A DNA stretch of 64,000 bases, taken from NCBI GenBank assembly GCA_002077045.2, contig KZ111166.1, forward strand, positions 256,295 to 320,294, in the 5' to 3' direction. The DNA comes from Rachicladosporium sp. CCFEE 5018. Its lineage: Eukaryota > Ascomycota > Dothideomycetes > Cladosporiales > Cladosporiaceae. The number at the start of each line of letters is the position of its first letter. Position 1 is the first letter of the stretch. The position numbers and the translations under genes were made by a program. The notes below the pieces were generated by a model. That model made no database searches and was not told the origin of the DNA. It saw only the letters and a list, made by a program, of their open reading frames with translations. Positions 53,514 to 61,949 of this stretch are shown in pieces.

Positions 53514-56066
53514 ATGTCGTCGATAAAGAAGGCAGTCGTCGTTCATGTGCGAGAAGACAACGAGCAGCAAGACAGACCCATCAACGCGAAGCGACTAGTG
53601 ACAAAACGAAGCAAGAGCCTCTTCACGGTCACAAACGGCCAGTCCCTCCGCTCACAATTTTCCGACGCACGTCTAGTACTAGGATGGATGGTTCACACTA
53701 CCCTCCGCGACCCACATCCGGCCGCATTCGCCCGACGCTATGTAATTAGTCCACATCGCAAGAACGACCGCTTCGTTGTCAGCTTCGGCCTTCCGGCACT
53801 ATCTGCGACGCCTCGGGTACTTGACGATGCACCGGCTGTCCGTTCGAGTGCTGGTACCTGGAAGTACGATGGCACCCGCACGGCGCGAGAACACCGCCAG
53901 GTGCTGAACGTCGCGAGCTACAACTACCTTGGCTTTGTAGACCTGAGTATCGAAGATCGGGATACGCTGCAGTATGCTCTGCGCTCTTTGCCCTTAGCTG
54001 ATAATGGCAAGGGCTGCAACCAGCGACTTGAGGACGCCGTGAAGCAAGAGCTCAAAACCTTCCTGGGGATGCCGGGTTGTGAGCTGACTGCGTCTGGATA
54101 TGCCATCAACCTTCTGGCCTTCCCAGCAATGGCGGCAAGCTCTGCAGCGGATAGCTCCCAGAAGCCAGTCCTGCTCATGGACACCGAAAGTCATTCGAGC
54201 ATGTTTGTCGGCGCGTTCATCGCGCACGCAGCCACTGGTGCTCGCATTGTTAAATTCAGGCAGAACAGCATAAGCGATCTGCGAATCAAGCTTGACGAGG
54301 TCCGAAGGTCGATCGGCAGCGCTGAGAAGGTAGCATTGGGACATGTCTGGGTAGCCATCGAAGGTCTCTATAGCATGGACGGGGCCGTGCCACCGCTGCC
54401 GGAGATAGTAGCGCTCAAGCAAGAGTACGGCTTCCGTATCTACATCGATGAAGCTCACTCCATCCTGTCGATCGGGAGTACGGGCACGGGCGTCATCGGA
54501 TACTTCCAGGATCGAGAATCCGACACCGATTTGGACGCACGGCTGAGTAGCAGCGACGTCGATATGCTAGGTGGGACACTGTCCAAGTCCTTCTCATCAG
54601 TAGGCGGCTTTGTCCTCTGCTCTAGCGAGCTTACACAATACATCGAAGTACGGTCCCGACAGATGGCAGAGTCTGGCAGCTCCTTGATACCAACGCTTTC
54701 CCTGATTCGAACGCTGCAGATCCTAATGGATCCTACGACGATTCGTCGCCGCTTAACGCATCTTCGAAACGTCTCTCGCTTCGTATCCTCCACACTCGTT
54801 GCTAAAGGCTATTGCGTATTGACGACACCAGGGGCGCCTATCTGCGCAATTATCTTTGATAACGTAAAGCGAGTGCTGGACTTCCTTCGAGTCGGTAGAG
54901 AGAGCGGTCTGTTGTGCTGCGGCGCTGCATACCCTGCTGCACCTCGAGGAGCACCGCGCGTCCGGCTGAGTCTGACCGGTGCCCACAACTGGGAGGACGT
55001 GGACGAGATGCTGCGACTGATCGATCAGGTTGCTCGCGAGGTAGGCGTCAAGGGCATTCGCAACGCTCGCCGGGCTTTCAGCAGGGACATTGATACGAAC
55101 GACCCTGCATGCCAGAAGGACGACGACTCGGCTTCGAGTCTCGATAGTTCAGCAGCCTCTGGGACGAACATCAATACCTCCATACGGGCCCTCTGCTGCG
55201 CTCCGTCCCCGATCGCGCCTGGCCAGTCAACGAGGCTTCGCCAAGCAGGAGAAGATGTCTTCGGCAAACATGGACTCGGTGCCGCAGGTCCAAGGTGGAT
55301 GTATGGAACTTCGTCCCCGCATCTGCGACTCGAGCAATCACTGAATACTGCGGCGATGAAGTGCGTGCCCGAACAGCGCTCGCCGCTCGAACCCACCGAT
55401 GTCGCCACAACTCTTTTCACGGACGCAGCAGTTGGTCTCTTGAGCATCATATCAGTATGTATGGAGCCACTAACTCCACGACGGGTGAAGAGGGGCGAGC
55501 GTCATGTCGTCCTTCTACCCACAACTGCGGGGCTCGAAGTGATGGAAGGCGCCGCGGCTGCTCAGCGGCACGCTTCGACTCATGTTGAATGGTACAACGG
55601 CACTGCCACAAGCTCTATCGAGGCTGCCAAAGCTGATGGCAGCTTCGACAAGACTCATCTCACGGTATTCATCGATGTCAGGCGCGATGTGGAGCCAGGC
55701 ACGGAGAAGCGACGACTGGCCAGCCTGCTTCAACCGTACGATACATCAGCCCTCCCGTCGCTGACGATCATCATATCCGATGGAGGCGTGCTGTCTACGC
55801 AGTTCGAGTCTGCAAGAGAGGTCCTTCAAGACTTGGCTTCTGCCGTCCCGAACGCCTTCGGCTCGAGCAAGGTTCAGTGGATACTCTTCAGCGCGTTTCA
55901 CACGATGCCAGATCTCCCAGGCTTGCAAGGCGCATTCGGCACGGGATCGAAGAGGCTGGTGGAGAAGATACAGTTCCTTGGTCCTGGAGTGATGTACACT
56001 GCGATGATGCCGCCGGTGATGGCAGCGTTAGCAGAAGCGGGCGTTCGAAGAATGGCAGGTAGCTGA
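53514..56066 (+). CDS. Fused two-domain alpha-oxoamine synthase (LCB2-like plus LCB1-like)
   Basis: This intronless gene encodes 850 aa. Residues about 75-510 form a PLP-dependent alpha-oxoamine synthase domain like the serine palmitoyltransferase subunit LCB2. It has LNVASYNYLGF, the PLP-stacking His (ESHSS, H227), EGLYSMDGAVPPLPEI, IYIDEAHS (312-316) and GGTLSKSFSSVGGF with the Schiff-base Lys358. Residues about 580-850 resemble LCB1, opening with GLGAAGPRWMYGTSSPHLRLE; this half has no PLP lysine (LFSAFHTMPDLPG at that place), as in true LCB1. A 60-residue Ser/Asp-rich linker joins them. The expected reaction is decarboxylative condensation of an amino acid with an acyl thioester. The length and double domain recall the oxoamine synthases of sphinganine-like metabolite pathways (Fum8 type), a comparison made from memory. 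No polyketide synthase lies in this window. The N-terminal domain seems to lack the usual GT-x3-H loop. Confidence 0.8.
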   Translation: MSSIKKAVVVHVREDNEQQDRPINAKRLVTKRSKSLFTVTNGQSLRSQFSDARLVLGWMVHTTLRDPHPAAFARRYVISPHRKNDRFVVSFGLPALSATPRVLDDAPAVRSSAGTWKYDGTRTAREHRQVLNVASYNYLGFVDLSIEDRDTLQYALRSLPLADNGKGCNQRLEDAVKQELKTFLGMPGCELTASGYAINLLAFPAMAASSAADSSQKPVLLMDTESHSSMFVGAFIAHAATGARIVKFRQNSISDLRIKLDEVRRSIGSAEKVALGHVWVAIEGLYSMDGAVPPLPEIVALKQEYGFRIYIDEAHSILSIGSTGTGVIGYFQDRESDTDLDARLSSSDVDMLGGTLSKSFSSVGGFVLCSSELTQYIEVRSRQMAESGSSLIPTLSLIRTLQILMDPTTIRRRLTHLRNVSRFVSSTLVAKGYCVLTTPGAPICAIIFDNVKRVLDFLRVGRESGLLCCGAAYPAAPRGAPRVRLSLTGAHNWEDVDEMLRLIDQVAREVGVKGIRNARRAFSRDIDTNDPACQKDDDSASSLDSSAASGTNINTSIRALCCAPSPIAPGQSTRLRQAGEDVFGKHGLGAAGPRWMYGTSSPHLRLEQSLNTAAMKCVPEQRSPLEPTDVATTLFTDAAVGLLSIISVCMEPLTPRRVKRGERHVVLLPTTAGLEVMEGAAAAQRHASTHVEWYNGTATSSIEAAKADGSFDKTHLTVFIDVRRDVEPGTEKRRLASLLQPYDTSALPSLTIIISDGGVLSTQFESAREVLQDLASAVPNAFGSSKVQWILFSAFHTMPDLPGLQGAFGTGSKRLVEKIQFLGPGVMYTAMMPPVMAALAEAGVRRMAGS

Positions 56067-56514
56067 GCCTCATATCATATGTATCCGAATAGTCTGTTGT
56101 AGCGGTCGGACATCCGTAGGCGCGCACAGCTGTAGGGTTGTATGAGAGCCTCTATGCATGTCCGCATGACTTGGTCGTTAGTGGGAGTTCTTTCATAGAC
56201 AGTCCAGGATGCGGCACCGCATCTGCGCGGAGCGATCATGACCACATTCACTAACGGACCCAGCTGCGCTACAAGCCATCCATTAGCCTCAGTCAGGCCT
56301 GCAGTCATTCTGTATGGCGCATCTTGAATCCCTGCAGGTGTAAGCAGATGCAGGTCCTCGAGTCTTCAGAAGAACTGATTCTGGAGGATTGCGCCAAGAC
56401 TCGAACTCCGAATCTTTGTCAGCATTCGAGGAAAGCCCAAAAGAGATCGCGACTTTTGACATTAACGTTGAAGGACCATGAATCGGTATCACCGTGTCGA
56501 ATTAGCGTGCAAAC
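56067..56514. other. Intergenic, nothing recognised
   Basis: It separates two plus-strand genes. No supported frame. Confidence 0.5.
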
Positions 56515-59325
56515 ATGTCACGCAAGGAACGGCGCGCTGCCAAAAAGGCAGCGCGAGCCAAGAAGGCGTCTGGCGCCGATGGCGATCTCAACGACTCTCG
56601 TACGGCGAACACAGGGCGCAAGAGAAAGCGCAACGACAACGCGATCGACGTAGCCCGTCAGGATGCGAAGCGTGCTAAACTCGAAGAAGAAGACTCTGAC
56701 TATGTCCCGTTCCAACAATCATCAGGAATTACCGCAGATCATAGTGATTACGATTCTTCGAGTGTCGAAAGTGGCGAAATCAGTTCGAGCGAAAGTCCTG
56801 GACAGCTGAACGTCGTGACCCGACAGCGCAGCAAGTCAAATCCATCAGTCCCAAAGCCTCTTGATATCTGGACACTGCAACCCGAGAGCCTCCGTTCGCG
56901 CGCGCTGAGACATCGAGAGAAGCATCCGGAATGGTCCAGCGTGCAGATACTAAAGCGAATCGGAAAAGGCGCTGCAGATGAGCAAATTCGTGACGCTGCT
57001 AGGGATGCTTTGGCCAGCTGGTCGAAGTTGTCATCTGAAGAAGCTACCGACAGCGGGTTGCGTCTTGGAGACGAGGCCGGTCATCACGAGGCAGCAAAGT
57101 CGGCTGGCCCGCTTCAGCGACCAAATCTCGAGCGTGGTAAAGTGGACGAGCCGCTAGATTACATTCCTCTGCCCAATCCCGATGATGAAGCAGGGGGGTA
57201 CCGTAGCAACGGAGCGACGGGCTTTGGGAGTGGCGAAGTCGACTCCACTACGAGCCATGAACGGCTACCTTCAGCCACTCGGCAACAACGTGGTACTGCT
57301 GCTGCCGAGTCGAACTCTACGAGATTACGGCAGGATGTCTCGCCTCAGCACAAGCTGTCAACGTTGCGACCAAAGCTTCTGCGCATACATGCTACAGAAA
57401 CTCAGAAGAGTCACTCCGATTGGTCGCTCCTGCAGGTTCTTGAGCATGTCGAGGCAAATGCTCCCAACGAGAAAGTTCGCTTTGCAGCAAATCGCGTTAC
57501 TGCAAAGTTGGCTCCGATGGTAACATCACGTGCATCGAGGCCTGCATTCATTGCAGTCGAGCCTCATAGGAGAGCATCAGACTTGAGACTGGACGATAGC
57601 GTGCCTCTCAGCCGACCGAACTCTCGCGCCAGCGAAGCTATAAATCCTGACGATCAGAAGCGGAGTATTGCTCAAAGCACTGCGAGGCTGCCGCAGGAGA
57701 TGATGCATGCGGATGCGCCGGCACCAATTGACTTAACCTTCGAGCACATGAATTTGAAAAGCCTCGTACAAGCAGTGCAAGTTATGCTTGCAGAACAGCC
57801 CACGTGGAGCGTGCAATTGATCTTGAAGTTCCTTGAGATCACTTCTAGCTCCCCCAAGCTTAGGAACTCGGCCGCCGACACCTTACAGACTTGGTACGAG
57901 ATTAACAGTATTCTGGTGGAGACGAGATCCACGCTCGTGTCTATGCTTTGCGACAGAGTGAAGTTTCGTACGCCAGCAGCACGTAGTGTGCACGAGGAGC
58001 GCAGTGCCGTGTTCCAGGCGACTCGTGTCAATCTCGATAATGTCGAACCTCCTCCTTTACAAGCAGCACTACGACTCCATATGCGCACATCGGAGACTGG
58101 GCTGACGCCTGAGGCTGCAATGCGGAAGGTGTTGTTAGAAGGCAACAAGGCGTTCAAGAGATTTGCCACTCAAAGTCTCATGAAGCAGCATCAGAAGTGT
58201 GTGCTAAAGCTCAATAGACGCTACCACATTGACTTGGCACAGCTCTTCACAAGTACCGAGTCTGTAAGAGCAGACCTTGATGTCGTTCTGCTGTGCGCTG
58301 TAACAGATAAATCGGACGATGTACATGAGAAGGACTTTGGTAGATTACTTCGCAAACGATGCACGGAACAGCCTGCCTTACTTGCTGCTGGGCATCTCTA
58401 CAACCTCATGTGTCGACGACCGGACGCCAACTACCACATATTAGCTTGCGAGGCCATGAGCCGTTACTTGTTGACCAATGCCATCAAGAAGCAGGCAGTT
58501 AGCGGAGACGCCGCTCAAGATCAGCGTTACCCGTTGGTAGGTCCCGAAGACGTTGACGGAACACAGCGAGAGGCTCTCGAACCAGCAGCAGGCACTGTTA
58601 CGAACGAAGAGCCGGTTCCGTCATCAATTTCATCTGACGATAACGTTGAATGCGCTATCTCTGCTGAGCTCGATACCGCAATTGGTGATCAATTCCTTCA
58701 ACTTGGCGACCTGAGTCCGGAGGATCAAGCATCGCAATATCGCTATTTTGGTCTCTCAGATCTTGGCGACAGTCCATATTGCCTTTGTTGCGGCGAGCAA
58801 GGTCACCACGAAAGCACATGTCCCGATGCGGTCTGCCAGCACTGCCACTCCACTACCCACTTCTCCCGGCGTTGTCCAACACATCAGAAGTGCGAGCGCT
58901 GTCGTCAGCGCGGTCATAGTAGCCTGTCGTGCTCCAATCACTCCAAAGTCGCTGGCGCGCCGGGCGACGAGTGCGATGTCTGCAGCGAGAGAGGTCATGC
59001 AGAGGAGCAATGCGCCAAGCTGTGGACGACGTTCGAGATCGATGCTGAGACGTTCGTCCCGGTGTCGAGAGGATCCATCGTAGTGTCGTGCTATAATTGC
59101 GGCAAGGCGAACGATCACTGGGGCGATGACTGCAAGACGTTGCCAGACTATGTGATCAAAGATATCATGCACGACACTTGGAGTGCAGTGAATGCCGAGC
59201 GATACATTTTTGCTGCTGAGAAGACTGTGCGGCGAAATCGAGAGCATGACGAAGAGGAAAGTATGCATGGCAGAGATGGAGGGATCCAAGCGCACCAGCT
59301 GGCGCAGTTGGGCGACTGGCTGTAG
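56515..59325 (+). CDS. AIR1/AIR2-like zinc-knuckle protein with repeated N-terminal domain
   Basis: This intronless gene encodes 936 aa. The C-terminal part (about 755-910) holds a string of CCHC knuckles: YCLCCGEQGHHESTC, CQHCHSTTHFSRRC, CERCRQRGHSSLSC, CDVCSERGHAEEQC and CYNCGKANDHWGDDC. Their spacing, followed by LPDYVIKD, is that of fungal Air1/Air2-type proteins, the RNA-binding subunit of the nuclear TRAMP polyadenylation complex. The N-terminus is basic (likely nuclear localisation, RKRKR) and then has three clear, perhaps five, helical repeats of about 50 residues. The clear ones are at about 118-170, 283-335 and 408-462, each with a WS..Q.L core. These repeats are not part of yeast Air proteins, so the assignment is to the family, not the exact orthologue. 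Confidence 0.8.
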   Translation: MSRKERRAAKKAARAKKASGADGDLNDSRTANTGRKRKRNDNAIDVARQDAKRAKLEEEDSDYVPFQQSSGITADHSDYDSSSVESGEISSSESPGQLNVVTRQRSKSNPSVPKPLDIWTLQPESLRSRALRHREKHPEWSSVQILKRIGKGAADEQIRDAARDALASWSKLSSEEATDSGLRLGDEAGHHEAAKSAGPLQRPNLERGKVDEPLDYIPLPNPDDEAGGYRSNGATGFGSGEVDSTTSHERLPSATRQQRGTAAAESNSTRLRQDVSPQHKLSTLRPKLLRIHATETQKSHSDWSLLQVLEHVEANAPNEKVRFAANRVTAKLAPMVTSRASRPAFIAVEPHRRASDLRLDDSVPLSRPNSRASEAINPDDQKRSIAQSTARLPQEMMHADAPAPIDLTFEHMNLKSLVQAVQVMLAEQPTWSVQLILKFLEITSSSPKLRNSAADTLQTWYEINSILVETRSTLVSMLCDRVKFRTPAARSVHEERSAVFQATRVNLDNVEPPPLQAALRLHMRTSETGLTPEAAMRKVLLEGNKAFKRFATQSLMKQHQKCVLKLNRRYHIDLAQLFTSTESVRADLDVVLLCAVTDKSDDVHEKDFGRLLRKRCTEQPALLAAGHLYNLMCRRPDANYHILACEAMSRYLLTNAIKKQAVSGDAAQDQRYPLVGPEDVDGTQREALEPAAGTVTNEEPVPSSISSDDNVECAISAELDTAIGDQFLQLGDLSPEDQASQYRYFGLSDLGDSPYCLCCGEQGHHESTCPDAVCQHCHSTTHFSRRCPTHQKCERCRQRGHSSLSCSNHSKVAGAPGDECDVCSERGHAEEQCAKLWTTFEIDAETFVPVSRGSIVVSCYNCGKANDHWGDDCKTLPDYVIKDIMHDTWSAVNAERYIFAAEKTVRRNREHDEEESMHGRDGGIQAHQLAQLGDWL

Positions 59326-59429
59326 CAAGATACTATGATCGAAGGAGCAGAAGACTTATCAGCAGGCCGGAAAGAAGACTTGATGGAAGCAAAGGGGCCG
59401 TTGGATGGTGCATGCCCCTATCGAAAAGA

Positions 59430-60406
59430 CTATACCTCAAGACCTTTCTCTAGAATCCCTACGAGATCGTCAAGCCTATTGATGTTAGTGGCCATCCTTG
59501 TAGGCAGTGTCAGAAAACCCAGACGTACCTACCAATCACGATGTGCGTTCTTCCATCCCGCTCCAGCTCTTCTTTACCCGCAGACCTAAGCAATACCGTC
59601 ACAGCTCCGGCATCGTGACCAGCGATCATATCGTCGATGGAGTCGCCCACCATGAGCAATGGCACTGGTCGGTCGGCTGGTAAGCTCTCTGGCACACTAG
59701 CACTCCCTACCACCTTCCATTCGTGAGCGATATGCAGTATGCCTGCAGGTGATGGCTTAGGCGGCCGGAACTCTCGCGTAACGACAGGATGGAAAGTTTT
59801 GACGTGGCCAGGGAAATGGTTGCCGAGGAAATGGTCCACTGGGATGCTACGTGAAAGTCAATTGGTGCCATCAATCTGCTGGTCCATCTTCAATCTCGTA
59901 CTCAAAGTTTCGTGTGCAAATCGCCTTCTGAATGCTGTGTCCGTCCAAGAACTCCATCAGCGTGACGAGACCCGGCTGAGGGACCTGCTTTCGCATCGCC
60001 GCATGCTCGATGGCTTCGATCTTAGCGTGAGCTTCAGCCTGCTGGTCTGCCGGCAGAGAGTAGATATGATCCAGAATATCGACTGCTTTCGTGATGCCAA
60101 GTCCTTCTCTCATCTCGCCGAACATATAATTCTGAGGCTCGCCTTCTTCGGGAATTGTGGTCAGCGATTGCATCGAACCGACGAGCCCCTGGCTGACTCA
60201 CATAGTGTGCCGTCCATGTCGAATATAACTCCCTGCAGCTTTTCGCCATTGCTGTCTTCTGGTCGACCGACTGGGGCAAAGCGCCGTCGTAAAGCCATTC
60301 TTGCGGTGGGAAAGAACTTCACTGGGAACTGGTGAAGGCAAGCCGCTCTCGCTGACCTGGTGAACTTGACGAGCGAGCTGCGAAGCAGTGTAGTGGAGCG
60401 TTGCAT
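59430..60406 (-). CDS. HAD-superfamily hydrolase (yeast YOR131C type)
   Basis: Four exons (60406-60202, 60142-59902, 59846-59529, 59475-59430) with introns of 59, 55 and 53 nt give 269 aa. Every join restores expected sequence: DGTLCEPQNYMFGEM, CTRNFDIPVDHFLG and VIGRLDDLVGIL. HAD motifs are IFDMDGT (nucleophile D63, acid D65), the ICTRN Thr of motif II, Lys of FRPPKPSP and GDSIDD. EPQNYMFGEMR after motif I and the short cap of about 70 residues match the YOR131C group, whose substrate is not established. The N-terminal 36 residues are basic and Ser/Arg-rich like a mitochondrial presequence, but translation may start at Met37 (60298) instead. A phosphatase acting on a small phosphoester is the likely activity. 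Confidence 0.9.
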
Positions 60407-60753
60407 CGAGCCTTGCCACGGTTGACTATGGGATCAGAGTGGAATAGGAGAGTGAAGTCAGGACTCGGGGAAATCTCGGTACCTGGATAAGATCAGAGGA
60501 AGGAACCCTGGGCGGTGAGCTATATACCAATGGTCGTCTCGATAGCGCTGGTTTATGTCCAGGGTCGCACTTTCCGCTACAACCGTGTGCATGAAATGGC
60601 AAGAACGATCCGGGCACGATTGTAGTACAGTCCCGATCATCGCTATCGCGCATCTTCGACAACGGTGCTCTTAGCCAGAGAGCAGCAACGAAATCGATTC
60701 GCTTGGTACACAACAGCTTAAGATGAGTGCCAGAACATAGGAATCCAAATCCG
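60407..60753. other. Intergenic, nothing recognised
   Basis: It is the 5' flank of the HAD hydrolase and 3' flank of the GST-like gene. Confidence 0.5.
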
Positions 60754-61539
60754 CTACGTATCCTTCTGATACCATTGCTTGCACGCATCGAAATGGCGAT
60801 CAAACACATCACCGTCCTGCTTACGAAACCCCTCGGTCAGATCTCCGTCTTCACTTACTCGGCTCATCATGTGCCAGAAGCCGCCCCAGATCAAGTCTGC
60901 ATAGCTTGCCTCCTTCCCTAGCACGTACGGGCCCTCGTGCTCCTCTAGCACTGCATTCATCCCAGCAATCCCGGACCGAGCATTCTCCCATGCCTTCGGA
61001 CCAGCCTGATCACTCTTTGCGAGCTCAGTCAGCGGCATGCCAAAGCTCACAGCTCGCGTACGCTCAAAGTACTCCGCACTAGCCGGCGGTAGCACTGTCG
61101 TTGGAATGCGCGGCATAGCGATCGGTCGCAGAGCGTCCCATAGCTCTAGCACGAGCTTCTGCACTTGCTCGACGTACTCGCTGTCTAAATGCAATGACGG
61201 CTCTGGTTGTAGCTGCTCTAGTGCGTCGGCGATCACGCGAGAATCCATAATGTAAGTGCCATCTGGCATGCGGACAGCGGGGCTGGAGTAGGCGGCCAAG
61301 GAACCTGCTGGGTTAGGCGGTATGCTGAACGATTTGAACTTTGGCTCGAGGTCGGGGTATTCGGTCCATTGTGTGGTGTAGGGAAGGGCCTTGAAGTTGA
61401 GGGCGGCGCGAGCTGCTCGAGCGTTAGCGCTAACAACGGTGTTGTGTGGAGGTTGGCGTGACGGACCTTTCCACGGATTGAGGGACCAGCATGTGCCTGT
61501 TCTACTAGGGAGATCGTAAAGGCTGATAGGGTCGCTCAT
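60754..61539 (-). CDS. Glutathione S-transferase-like protein
   Basis: This intronless gene encodes 261 aa from ATG 61539. The N-terminal 100 residues have a thioredoxin-like layout typical of fungal GST-like proteins: a strand SLYDLPSR, NPWKGPSRQPPHN, then ANARAARAALNFKALPYTTQWTEYPD and the glutathione-binding end MDSRVIADALEQL with Asp-Ser. The C-terminal helical domain has YVLGKEASYADLIWGGFWHMM, the N-capping/hydrophobic staple region. It probably conjugates or reduces small electrophiles, but the catalytic Ser/Cys cannot be named with certainty. Some relatives occur in secondary metabolite clusters and others are stress genes. Confidence 0.85.
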   Translation of the reverse strand: MSDPISLYDLPSRTGTCWSLNPWKGPSRQPPHNTVVSANARAARAALNFKALPYTTQWTEYPDLEPKFKSFSIPPNPAGSLAAYSSPAVRMPDGTYIMDSRVIADALEQLQPEPSLHLDSEYVEQVQKLVLELWDALRPIAMPRIPTTVLPPASAEYFERTRAVSFGMPLTELAKSDQAGPKAWENARSGIAGMNAVLEEHEGPYVLGKEASYADLIWGGFWHMMSRVSEDGDLTEGFRKQDGDVFDRHFDACKQWYQKDT

Positions 61540-61949
61540 TCTGACGCTCTGTAGGGGAGGGGAGATCCTCGGATGTTCTAGGCCAGGATGGCTTTGGACT
61601 CATGTACAGGTATAACGAGCCGCAGAGGCCAGCAATGAGCTGACTAGCGCTCAAATACTAACCGGCGTGCTTCTGCTTGCGCCCTACGACTAGCATAGAA
61701 AGCATTGGAAGCTTGAGCTCGGCAGGTGCACGAGCGCGGGGCTGGCGATCAAACCGGCTGGCGAGCAACAAACCAAACCGGTTAAGAAGAAGTAGATGTA
61801 CATTCTCACACTGCTGGTACAAGTTTGGAGTGACAATGCAGCCTTCCCGTGTTCCCTGCCCAGGCCATGCTGGAACTCCCAACGCCGTGCATGTAATCGA
61901 CCTGGTATCTTCCGAAATCCGCGAACCGCAGAAGCACAAACAACCACAT
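61540..61949. other. Intergenic, nothing recognised
   Basis: It is the 5' flank of the GST-like gene and 3' flank of the RhoGEF gene. Confidence 0.5.
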
